From assembly GCA_026120035.1 (NCBI GenBank), contig JALRME010000017.1, positions 372,001 to 436,000 on the forward strand: a DNA stretch of 64,000 bases. The letters are read 5' to 3'. Both the position numbers and the translations under genes were made by a program. Under the pieces are notes generated by a model. The model did not search any database. It saw only the letters and a program-made list of their open reading frames with translations, and was not told the origin of the DNA. Of this stretch, positions 34,785-44,972 are shown one piece after another (position 1 is the stretch's first letter; every line of letters starts with the position of its first letter). This DNA comes from Coleophoma eucalyptorum (Eukaryota > Ascomycota > Leotiomycetes > Helotiales > Dermateaceae).

Positions 34785-36168
34785 ATGATGACTCTTGTCT
34801 CAGAACAAGCTAATTTCACAACTACCTCTGAATCTCTCCCGAATTTCGTCGGGCCTGTCGAACTCCTGATCCAGGATCTCAAGCTGGTATGGAAGCTGAA
34901 GTGGTATATCCCAAGCATCATCCTACCACTTACACCAAGTCAATCTGGCCCGCTGGATGAGCTAGCACCGACTTTTGCTAACGCAGTTGATCTCACATTC
35001 CATGGAGTTCTCATCGTCGCCCAGTTGGCGTTCCTCGCTTCACTCCCCCTGTGCCTCGTGCTGCCTCTAGGGACTTTCTTGCTTTACTTCGTGGGATTCA
35101 TCGTCATCAACTTTCTGATTTGTATCCCCTTCAATGGCTTAAGCAAGACTGAATACGTGGCTACCCCCGAGATTCGCATGCCTGGTGTCGGGAAGGGTGA
35201 GAAATGGATCTTTATCAATGGTGTTTCCGTAGGGTATGTATCTTCTTCCCCACTGCACGCCTGGTCGTTTACTTATGCTTCCTCTCTTCGCTTAGCCGCC
35301 ACTGGCTCAATGGCAACCTTCAGCGTCTTGCCAATACCTTCCGCAGAGACATATACGCAGTACACAATCCCACGTTAGTAACCCCCAACCCACCTATCAT
35401 ACCCCCAGACCCGTCCAGTAACTAACTGGTCAGATGCGGCATCATATTCGATCTGCTCCAATGTCTTATCGAACGCGATTTCTCATACAACACCCGCGAC
35501 GTACGACAGGCCTATGCCTTCCTCAAGAAAGAATTGACCAGCGAGAAGAACGACAAGGTCATCCTGATCCTCCACAGCCAAGGTGGCATCGAGGGCGGCA
35601 TGGTGATTGATTGGCTGCTGGCAGATTTGCCCGAGGAGAAGATGAAGAAGCTTGAAGTATACACCTTTGGAAATGCGGCCAACCATTTCAACAACCCCGT
35701 TCGCCATTCGAAGGATGACCACCGCGGCCTGACACCGCTCACGAACGGCGCCAGCGATAAGGACTACTGTCGTGCCATTGGCCACATTGAGCACTACGCT
35801 AATGAAGGCGATTTCGTGGCTCGCTTTGGCGTGTTGAAGTTTTCAAAGAAGCTCAAGGGTGATAAGGAGAACCGATTCGTGGGGCAGGTCTTCAAGCGTG
35901 AGGGTACGGGCCACCTCTTGTGCCAGCATTATCTCGATTACATGTTTGTTATGAAGGATAAGAAGGTCGTGGAGTCGAATGCGTTCATGGATTCCAAGGC
36001 CATGGTTGATAAGAGCAATAGCAAGTAAGTCGCTATTCCTTTGCTAGATGCTTGTCTATTACTGACTGACTGCTTCTTAGTGACAGCTATGTACGACGTG
36101 CTGAAGGAACGAAAGTTAAGGATATCAGCCGTCTTTGGCATTATAAGAACGGCGAGTCTCCGTACTAG
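34785..36168 (+). CDS. Membrane-anchored alpha/beta hydrolase (lipase-like)
   Basis: Four exons: 34785-35233, 35296-35373, 35434-36024 and 36081-36168, all in phase 2; 401 residues. Two adjacent start codons (34785 and 34788). Residues ~65-115 are hydrophobic (VLIVAQLAFLASLPLCLVLPLG, then FLLYFVGFIVINFLIC), so one hairpin or two membrane spans near the N-terminus. The hydrolase part starts with GEKWIFINGVSVGRHWLNGNLQRLA, where the chain enters the first core strand. Nucleophile elbow LHSQGG has Ser224 (first Gly of GxSxG replaced by Leu). An HYANEGDFVARFGVL stretch probably supplies the acid, and GHLLCQHYLDYMF near ~330 probably the His. Similar proteins are widespread in filamentous fungi without tested function; substrate could be a lipid ester. 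Its place beside the oxylipin genes makes a fatty-acid-releasing lipase an attractive but unproven idea. Confidence 0.83.
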
Positions 36169-36799
36169 AGGCTCTGTTGTAATAACACATTTAAGCCTGT
36201 AGCAGCAGCAGGATCGGGTGGGATCAAATTGGATACCGATAGATAGATTCATGGAGTACGGGCTTGGTGTTAGGAGGCAACTTAGATTAGGACGGCGTTT
36301 CAAGGTGCAGATTTTATTTCCTTTAGAAGTTGTAACTCCAAGAGGTCCATATCAAATAATAATAAATACAACATCCGGTGCCAGCCGTATAATTGATGAG
36401 AGCTTCTACTTCCAGGGTGATCTAATGGTGACCAAGAAGCATACCACGTGATAGACCGACCCCATGACAATATTCAGTTGATCGACGTGCCTTGCTCAAG
36501 CTCTTGTGATTTTGGATCTCAGATTGTCACTAATTGCCATGTTCTGAGATAGAAGCGAGTGAGGCAGGATGGGTCGTATTATAAGCGACCGGTACGGGAG
36601 ACGGGTGCTGATCCTGACCGGTAGACAATAACGCCATCCTTCAACAAAGCACATCGGCGAATTGAACCCAACTCGGCAGCCATGGCCGTGAATCCCACTC
36701 TTGCAATCGCAGGAAGGACATGAAGCATTAGAACTGTCGTGACGAGGCCGATGGATATTTGATAAACCTAAATCCATAGAATTATTAGGCTAAGAGAAG
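36169..36799. other. Intergenic, promoter of the aminotransferase gene
   Basis: 631 bases between two plus-strand genes. AT-rich near 36320-36380. Only short antisense ORFs; nothing else seen. Confidence 0.6.
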
Positions 36800-38247
36800 A
36801 TGTATCTTACCCCGATCAACCTGCAATTAGGATGGCCATCCCGTGAGCTCCTCCCGGCCAGTGCCCTATCGGAAGCCGCCAGCAACAGCTTATCAGACTA
36901 CGACCTCGCCTGCTCGGCTCTGCTCTACGGCCCGGGATTGGGCAACACGCCTCTGAGGCTCGAGGTCGCCAAATGGCTCAGCGAAGTCTACATGCCGGCC
37001 GCTGGGGAAATCCCCGTGGAGAGAATCTCCATCAGCGGCGGGGCCAGCCAGAATGTAGCCAACCTCTTGCAAGTTTTCACAGACCATAGCTTCACGCGGA
37101 ATGTGTGGATGATCGAGCCCGTCTATCATCTCGCGAGCAAGATCTTTGAGGATGCTGGGTTTCAAGGCAGGTTGCGCGGTGTGCCGGAGGATGCGGAGGG
37201 TTGTGATATTGGGTACTTGCGGGCGCGTCTGGTGGAGGTGGAGAGGGAGCGTAGTCTCCGCGCGGGAGACGACCGGCCTCAGATCAAGACGGGTGCTTTG
37301 TACCCGAAGATCTACAAACATGTCATCTACTGCGTCCCGACCTTCTCTAACCCTAGTGCGAAGACGATGTCGCTCAAGCGACGGGAGCAGTTGCTGTGCT
37401 TGGCGAGGGAGTTTGATGCCCTGATCATCACAGATGATTGCTATGATGTGCTGCGGTGGCCGAAGAACGATGGGCAAGAGTTGGGACCCCTTCCTCCCCG
37501 TCTAGTCGATCTTGATCGCATTATTCCAGGAGGCAGCGAGTGGGGAAATACTACCAGCAACGGCACGTTTTCGAAGTTGGTTGGCCCTGGGATACGCGTT
37601 GGTTGGATGGAGTCGACCGCATTGTTTGCGCTGGGTCTTGTGAAAGTGTAAGTCTTGTTGTATTTATTAAACCCCTTCTCGTGCTCGCCCCCCCCCCCCA
37701 TTGAGATCTTGAGAAAACTGACGGGAAACCCAGTGGATCCACAACCTCTGGCGGAAATCCTTCCCAGTTTACTTCGACGCTGGTTGCTTACCTGCTCCAG
37801 AAGAAGATCTTACAGAACCACATCAAAGATGTCCTGATCCCGACTTACATCGGAAGATACCACAGCCTGATGAACGCCATTGAAAAGTATCTAGTCCCGC
37901 TCGAAGCGAAGGTGGACATCGGTGAGAGTTTCTCAATGACTTTGAAAAGACACACTCAGGCAAACCAAACGGAGGAAGCCGGAGGCTTCTTCACGTATAT
38001 TACTCTCCCAAGTGACTTGCCAGATACCAAAGTTTTAGCAGCGCGGGCTCTGGAGGAGTATAATCTCAAGATTGCATTTGGGGAGTTGTTTGAAGTCCGA
38101 GGTGATGCAGAGAGTGGGAAGCGGAAAGGAAGAGAGTTTGACCACTCTCTGAGACTGTGCTGGGCTTGGGAGGAGAATCACAAGTTAGAAGCAGGTATCA
38201 GGAGGCTGGCAGATCTTATCCTGAAGATCAGGAAGGAACAGCAATAA
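36800..38247 (+). CDS. PLP-dependent class I/II aminotransferase (Aro8/YER152C/aminoadipate type)
   Basis: Fold-type I aminotransferase transferring amino groups between an amino acid and a 2-oxo acid. Exons 36800-37647 and 37734-38247; intron 86 nt with a run of twelve C at 37688-37699; 453 residues. Features in order: INLQLGWPS near the start, YGPGLGNTPLRLEVAKWL (~43-60), SISGGASQNVANLL cofactor loop (77-90), YCVPTFSNPSAKTMSL (177-192), TDDCYDVL with the PLP-binding Asp212 or Asp213 and Tyr215, Schiff-base Lys259 in SNGTFSKLVGPGIRVGW, and the C-terminal GGFFTYITLP and FDHSLRLCWAWEE substrate region. This layout fits the 2-aminoadipate/YER152C-like subgroup. No N-terminal DNA-binding domain, so not a MocR regulator. 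Substrate is not predictable. It may belong to the neighbouring block or simply be adjacent. Confidence 0.88.
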
Positions 38248-38939
38248 GGCATCTGGTTGGGTTACTTCTCAAAGAAAGAATTTGCTGAAGCCTTTGTCAA
38301 GGATCCAGGGTATTTCTCTCACCCATGGAGAATCCCAGGCTTTCGTTATTGGGGCCTTGGACTAGCCTGCTGAGTCACCATGGAGCGCAGTTTTCATGGC
38401 CAACTCGCAGGCCTGTATCTATGTACCGCAGAGCTGGAGTAGGTACGAAGCGAGAAGCTGTAAACTACACCGTGGATATTGCTTACTCGCTAAACATCCA
38501 CCACTAGATGTAGAGACTTTGTGCTGAATGACAAGAGTTCAACATAATTCCATCTGATTGACATTTCAGTCATGAAGGATATCTGACTTAACATTATGAT
38601 TTATTTTCTTATCTATTGCTCTAGCAAGTGGTTCTATGTTAGATCTCTGACTGCCATAGTCTATTGTACCTGAACGACACCAACACACCTCTCTACCATC
38701 TACCATCTATCATCTAATAGTTAATATGAGAACTAAGCAAAACAAAGTGATATAATTTCGAATCCCGCTTGCCATGCTATGCATTTTCCATGCCATGCAA
38801 CAAAAGAAACATAACCCGCTTTATCCAAGAAGAACGCCTTGCCATGCAATCCAGAACCTAAGTTTTGTTTTTCCACTGCCCCAATTATGATCATCTCTCC
38901 ATAAAAAATCTCATCTAACGCCAGATTGAACAGCGAGAT
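38248..38939. other. Convergent intergenic region
   Basis: 692 bases between the aminotransferase and MFS stop codons, AT-rich, holding both 3' ends. ATGCCATGC-type short repeats around 38770-38800 and 38838-38848. No gene seen. Confidence 0.55.
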
Positions 38940-40904
38940 TTACTGTTCGGTCTTCGATTCGGCTGGAATATTCTGTTTGTCTGCGTGGGTCTCGGTCTCA
39001 ACCTTCTCATTTAGCACTCCGGCTGCAGTCTTAGTGTCCATCTCGGCATCAGTCTCGTTTCCGGTTGGGTTGAAAATAGGTCCTGGCTCAACGAAAGAGT
39101 CCTCCTTATTATTTTCGTTCGAAGCGCGAAGCTCCTCCAGGAAAGCCGCGGCTTGAGCGGCGTACTTGCACTTCGAGCGAATGGTGGCTCCGTGCTTGTA
39201 GAAGAGGAACGGGAATGGCACGCAGAGTAGAGCCAAGAAAGCCGGAATACATGATGCCCAGTGAATACCCAGGTTATCGTACATGTCTGTGGATAATCAA
39301 GTTAGTACTAGGTGATTCTAGACTTTATAAGTCGTTGACTTACACGATGTGAACAGTGGAAAAGCAAAACCGAAGAGCGATCGTAACACACTGTTAGCTG
39401 CAAGGACTGATGCCGCAAAGATGACGTATGAATCGATGAGATAATTCATAATACTCAAGAATACCAAAACCATGCCGAATCCGAAAGGCGCCGTGCCAAT
39501 GATACTGACACTCCAATGAATGTTGGGTCCATTCGTCCAGGCAAACCAGAAAAGACCAACAGGCAAGAAAATACTTCCGATTATACTAGGAGGGAGACGG
39601 GCCTCGGGAGGAGCCCTCATATCGTGTTGGGCTGCTACTTTGGCGTACCGCTTGTTGTCCCAGAGTGAGTAGACCACAGCAAGGTTCATTCCGACAGCGA
39701 CACCAATAAACGCCAGACCACTGATTCCAGCTGACCAGCCGCGGCCAAGTTCGTAGACGATTGGGAAAGCAGCGAACATCATGTAGAGTGTACCGTAAAT
39801 GATTGCCATATAGACACTAAGAAGGAAGACAATTGGCTCCAAAAATAGCAATTTCCATGGTCTGGACAAGGCGATCTTGAATTCGGCTGTAACAGTCTTG
39901 GTACCGTAGTCGACCTCCATCTTGGACTTATAGACTTTTCCCGTCATTTTGGACATCATGGCAGCTCGGCGGCGGAGGATTACTGGCGAGTATGTTTCTG
40001 GGATCGTTAAAGCTCCCACAATCCAGATCACGCCGGTAAAGATAGCCATTAGACCTTCAACCCATCTCCAGCCCTCCGTCTCACCGAGAAAGCCTCCTAC
40101 GATTGGGCCAATGGTTGGTCTAGATCTAGTCAGTCTTATTCTGAAAAGGTTGCTTGGAGAATGATGGAAAATCAGTGAACCAATAGACGTGTAATTCTCA
40201 CCCTAAGAACGGAGCCACGGCGAACAAACTGATGGCAACACCGCGCTCATTTGCATTAAACATATCTGCAATAACGCCTCCAGCATTTGTCAACGGTGAA
40301 GAACCAAAGGCACCAGCGAAAAATCGCATAACCAGCAAAGTCGTGATATTCTTTGCGCCGGCAGCTCCAGCGTTGAACGCAGTAAGTGCGGCATAGGTGC
40401 AGAAGAACAAGATCTGTCGACCGTACATTTCGGAGAGAGGGGCCCATAGCAAAGGACCGATCGCAAAACCAAGGACGTAGAGTGAGATACCCAAAGTTGC
40501 AATTTCCTGGCTAATTTCAAAGGAAGCAATGATCTCCTCTACGCCGCCAGAATATGCTGCACTTACGAAAGCCACTGCCAACGTCGCCTTCCTGGGAGTT
40601 AGTTACACGCTCTTAAAGGCGCTAGGTAGCTTCTACTGACCACTGCTACAAGCAAAGTTATAACCCATTTCTTGAAATTCGAGAAGAGCATAGGATTTCT
40701 TCTATCACCCGGAATATATTCCACGACAAACGGATCCTCTGCGGTTCCCGAACCACGATACTTGTGGTTTAACACATCTGGCGTTACATGGGCCTGGTCA
40801 TAAACCAATTCCCAGTGGGTTGCACGTTTTGGGGTTGACTTCAGTGCTTCGACATCGTTGTCGCGCAGAGTTATCGATGATGAGGAAGAGACTGGTTCAG
40901 CCAT
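38940..40904 (-). CDS. MFS drug:proton antiporter, DHA1 type
   Basis: Twelve-helix exporter of the plasma membrane. Four exons: 40641-40904, 40202-40587, 39344-40119 and 38940-39286; introns 53, 82 and 57 nt; 590 residues. The long cytoplasmic N-terminus (~75 residues) has [16 protein letters not shown] and [19 protein letters not shown], typical of fungal DHA1 transporters related to Tpo and Flu1. Helices follow, with motif A-like [15 protein letters not shown] between helices 2 and 3, [23 protein letters not shown] (antiporter motif C and following), a long central loop, and [23 protein letters not shown] in helices 11-12. The C-terminal tail is acidic and Thr/Glu-rich. The first acceptor used (GGAAG) lies 3 nt past a CAG that would break the frame. 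The substrate is unknown; a role exporting products of the adjacent enzymes is inference. Confidence 0.9.
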
Positions 40905-42256
40905 ATTCGCCGACAAGTAACCGGGATGACAGTTGAAAAGTTAAAATCGCCGGGGAACAGCTTCCGTTGAACACCCGGCAGCGGGAAGGATCGATCGCTT
41001 TGCGGAGAATATAAAAGTTAAAGAATCACAAGGAGAAGATCAAGCAAAGAGAGGAGAAGAAAATGGTGTTTTTCAGAGCCAGGCTGAAAAAATGCGACCA
41101 AGTACCCCGTACGGCATTCAACGGCGTACAAGCTGCATTTGTATCATTCCAATATTATTCAGGCACAATAAAGCCACAATAATACAGCCAGCACAGCGAG
41201 CACTATCTGCATAAATTCTGCATAGCGCCACACAAATGAGTATCATCACCGGAGTTGACAGAGAGAAAACCGGGGCCTTACGATAGCAAGAAAAATTATT
41301 AGAGATTCGGGGATTCGCGCCCGATAAAGTGGATAGGTTAGCACCTCGGAGCTTCTCAAAGTGGACACTAGGGACCAAAAGTCGGCATCCCGGCACGCGG
41401 GCTGTCAAATCTCTGAATAGATTCGATAAAATGCTCGGAACGGAAGCCCATAGTGTGCATTTGCCTGTTGTGCAAAGATGAGCGATCGGTTGCAGGCACT
41501 CATACGTGCCAATCGACGCTGCGTATGATGCATTACTTTATGCTCGATGCTCGGAGAGCAGCTTAACCTTTTGATCCACCCTATACGCTGGATGGGGTAG
41601 GCGTGCCTCCTCCATACGGAGATGAGATCTCGGGAGCATGTTACTATACTGCACAAGTCATACCACGGCAACCAGGGATCCGTCATTACAGAGAAAAACG
41701 TGGCACAGCAGATCTTGGTATGATGCAAAAAGGGGGGAAAAGGTAAAGTAAAAAGGAAGGGAAAAAGATCAAAATCAGAGCTCCTTATTTAAATTGTACT
41801 CGTTTGGACGTTCAATGGAACAATAATCAGGCTGCGCAGGCCAGCCAGCCAGCTAGCCATGAAGAGGCCAAGAAAACCAGAATCAACAGCGGGTGAAATC
41901 CAGGAAATCCCTGGTAGGGCTTGGTGGGTGACTTTGATTGTCGATCAACAAATCGATGCGGACCCACAGGTGCCTTCTAGAACAGTCATACTTCGTACGG
42001 AGTTAAGCACTCTTTAATCCTCCAGATTGCATACGACGCATCCCAGCATTTTGGGGAGGAATTCCTCAGCCATACACACAACACTACTGTGTAAGTGCTT
42101 CGTATGCTGATAAAGCCCATCGAATATTTGCCTTTGTCGCTCACAGAATCCTTGCATTGAAGCTACAGGATGGTAAATGACCACGCACACGAATGTGATC
42201 TTTTCAAGAGTTTGTAGCAGGGTCTATCATGATCCCGCCAGGGCTATCGTGCTTTC
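40905..42256. other. Intergenic, promoter of the MFS gene
   Basis: 1.35 kb between two minus-strand genes. A short (CAGC)n run at 41838-41858 and AAGG-rich text at 41730-41770. ORFs lack domains. It marks the right border of the accessory block. Confidence 0.6.
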
Positions 42257-44179
42257 TTAACCACTTCTCTTGGTCTTTTTCTTCTGGACTCCGACCAGCC
42301 CAGATTTCCTCGGTCCGGGCTTGAAGGCGTGCTTATTGGGCTGCGATAGCTTAGGCTTCTTCTGTGCCGGTTCGGCCCGTTCGGTGGCTTTTGGAGGCTC
42401 AGCGGGAACGATCTCGGCCTCTTCATCGCCAAATCCATTCCATTCATCGACAACCTCAGAGGTCTCTTCAGCTGCAGTGGTTGGCCCACACTCAGTTTCG
42501 GGGTCCCCTTCTGGAGTTTCTGTTACTGGAATTCCCATCATGTCGCGAATAATGTGTCCTTGATCGTCTCGAAGATACTGTGGCTCAAAAGCAGAATCTT
42601 TATTCCTAACAAATGCTGCCACAAAGAAGCCCATGGTACCGTTGCCGTCGCCCTTGTTTGCTCGAATACAGGCATCTGCTAGCGGACTATTACCATTCGC
42701 TGCTTCTACAGAACCTCGAACAGGCCAGTCTCGCATCCCAGTGACTTGTCTTTCACGGGTTAGGAGGTGCCATCCTTGCTTCTTGGCAACATCTGATTCC
42801 AAGGCTTTCATAACCACCACTTCATTCTCCTCGGCATGTATGGAGCAAGTCGAATAAGTAATTTTCTTGGCTGCAGGATATTTGAATGCATGAAGCAAAA
42901 GCTCCAACTGGAAAGCGGACAACGCTTCTAACCGAGTTTTCAGTTCCGCATCCGTGTTGACGGCTGTCACAACACCGTCATCATCCACCATGATGTCCAT
43001 TCTTTGCTCGTCTTCTTCACGCGCTCGTTTGGATGAGGGTTTGCTTGCCTCTGGTGCTTTGGCTCCTTTCTTTCCAGGTTTTGAGTTTGTTGCTGCATGT
43101 TGCTTTAGAGCTGGTAAATGTAACTCTGGCATATCGTCGCGACCAACAATACCACTCCCAGAACAACTAGGGTCCAGAAGCAGAGCTCCAACGTTTTTGT
43201 AGGAAGAAGCTGCAGGATCTGTCTTGAGAAAGTCAAATCCGGGATGGATGTGAGTGAATCCATCGCTTCCAGCTAATCCAACCATCTTCTCCAGCGTCTC
43301 TGCCCGTCCTTTGTTTTTCTCAAAGGCATGAATTACTTGAGTACTCTCATCAGGGTCTGGGCAGTGAGACACGAGAATGGCAGCGAGGTGAGTCGTTTTG
43401 TTTCCGGGGGCTGAACAGGTGTCTACCACATCACCATCTTCTGGGACTGGGTCGAGTAGATAGGCTGGGAAACATGACGCCTTGTCTTGAAATATGATGC
43501 AGCCAGCCTTGTAAGCTTCGCTTTTGGAAATATCGATATTGGGAGAGATAGCCACGAGGTTGGGAATATGTGAATCGATGTACAGCCGCTTCGAACCACG
43601 TTGTCGCACCTGATCAATAGCTGTGACTCGCTCATACCCGTTGAATGTAGTGTCTAATTGATCCTCCAATGTCGACTTCAATGTATTGATTCGAATCCAT
43701 CGTGGATATGGAGCTTCAGAGATATCTGCGCCATGCTCGATTCCCGTTTCGACATGAGCTTTTAATGCTTCTATCGTACCAAGCTTCCTTCGTATTCTTG
43801 CTCGTGTCAACTCGGCTTGCAATCGTCCCTTATGGCGTTCAACACTGGTGCGAAGACCATGTGTGGCCGGCAGCGCGACTCCCTTCTTCGCAAGCAGAAG
43901 ATCGTGAACCAACAGGAGTGACAGAATCGGCGTTAACTACAGCACGTCAGCAAAGCCAATAGGTGCAAGCGACCAGCTAACCTTTCTCTCCAGTCGCAGA
44001 ATATCGGCGTTCTCAATGACCTCCTTCAGAATTGGGCTCCATTTGCAGGCCTCGATCGCAATAGCATATATCTGCGCAGGTTGCGACTTGAGTTCCTTTT
44101 TGAAAATCCTGGATTTTAGGCTTCCTCCCGAATTTGTAGGAGCCGTCAACACTTCAGCTGCCTCATAATACAGAGACAT
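42257..44179 (-). CDS. RCM1: 25S/28S rRNA cytosine-C5 methyltransferase Rcm1/NSUN5
   Basis: S-adenosylmethionine-dependent enzyme of the NOP2/Sun family; yeast Rcm1 methylates one cytosine (C2278) of 25S rRNA in the nucleolus. Exons 43982-44179 and 42257-43936, 45-nt phase-0 intron (GTTAGC...TGTAG); 625 residues. The N-terminal helical region MSLYYEAAEVLTAPTNSGGS with LLVHDLLLAKKG is typical of NSUN5. RWIRINTLKST begins the pre-catalytic region. SAM motif I is DTCSAPGNKTTHLAA (~239-253). Catalytic pair: Cys324 in LLDPSCSGSG and Cys430 in TYSTCSIH. A Lys/Glu-rich insert (KPGKKGAKAPEASK) sits between them, as in other fungal copies. The Lys/Arg-rich tail (KKTKRSG end) probably acts as a nucleolar signal. 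Confidence 0.93.
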
Positions 44180-44972
44180 TTTGCTGGTGGTACCAATTAC
44201 TGAGTGGTATGAGGTGAGAAAGTCAGCCTCGGACGGAGAAGAAAAAAATCCTAGGCTGGCTACTCAGCCTTATGAAGTAGCCTCGTGGGTAAGACTTCAA
44301 GTGCACAGTACTTCGTAAAACCGGAGAAATCCTTGCCTCCTTTTAATTTGCCTACATGAAACATTATCCAACAGGATTTTCACTTGAAGGGATCCATTGC
44401 TGAAAATGAATCACTTACTATGGTTTGAGAATGTACTCATAGATGCTGATCCGAACAATAGCGAGGTATTCGGTACAAGACAAATTCTACGGGCACCAGA
44501 ATAAGCCTCATATGACGCAACTTATTGTATTTCTATGATGGTCAACAAGCAGTATATTTTGGTGAAGTGTAGAAGTCCATGCTCATATAGGCAAAACGTT
44601 ACACCTGAAACTGGGCTTAGGATTTAAGATATTGAATTGGGGAATTTGGGGAGAAGCTTGACTATTTTGTGCCCAGTCCATAACTTAGCAGATATAGTGG
44701 ACTTCGTTCAGAATCACGAGCCTGAGATTTTTTGGCTGTGTAGTGGTAAAACGCCAGCGGAAGGCAAAAAAGTATCCATGGAAGTGTGTATTTCCCCTTA
44801 AACGTCTTTATCTGTTTACGATAATGTACTTCCACAATAACTGCCATTGGTGAAATGGGGCGATTCCCTTGCCTTTGATTCTTAGTTTAGCTCTTCTCAT
44901 CTGCTGATTCTGTATAGTACAGTACAACCATGGGCTGGGATATATAATTTAGCGCCTAGCTTAACGCATACT
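44180..44972. other. Intergenic, promoter of RCM1
   Basis: 793 bases between two minus-strand genes, AT-rich, without domain-bearing ORFs. Nothing else seen. Confidence 0.6.

Noticed and set aside
38755..38790. TTCGAATCC text resembling a tRNA T-loop (B box)
   Set aside because: No matching A box or acceptor stem upstream at tRNA spacing.
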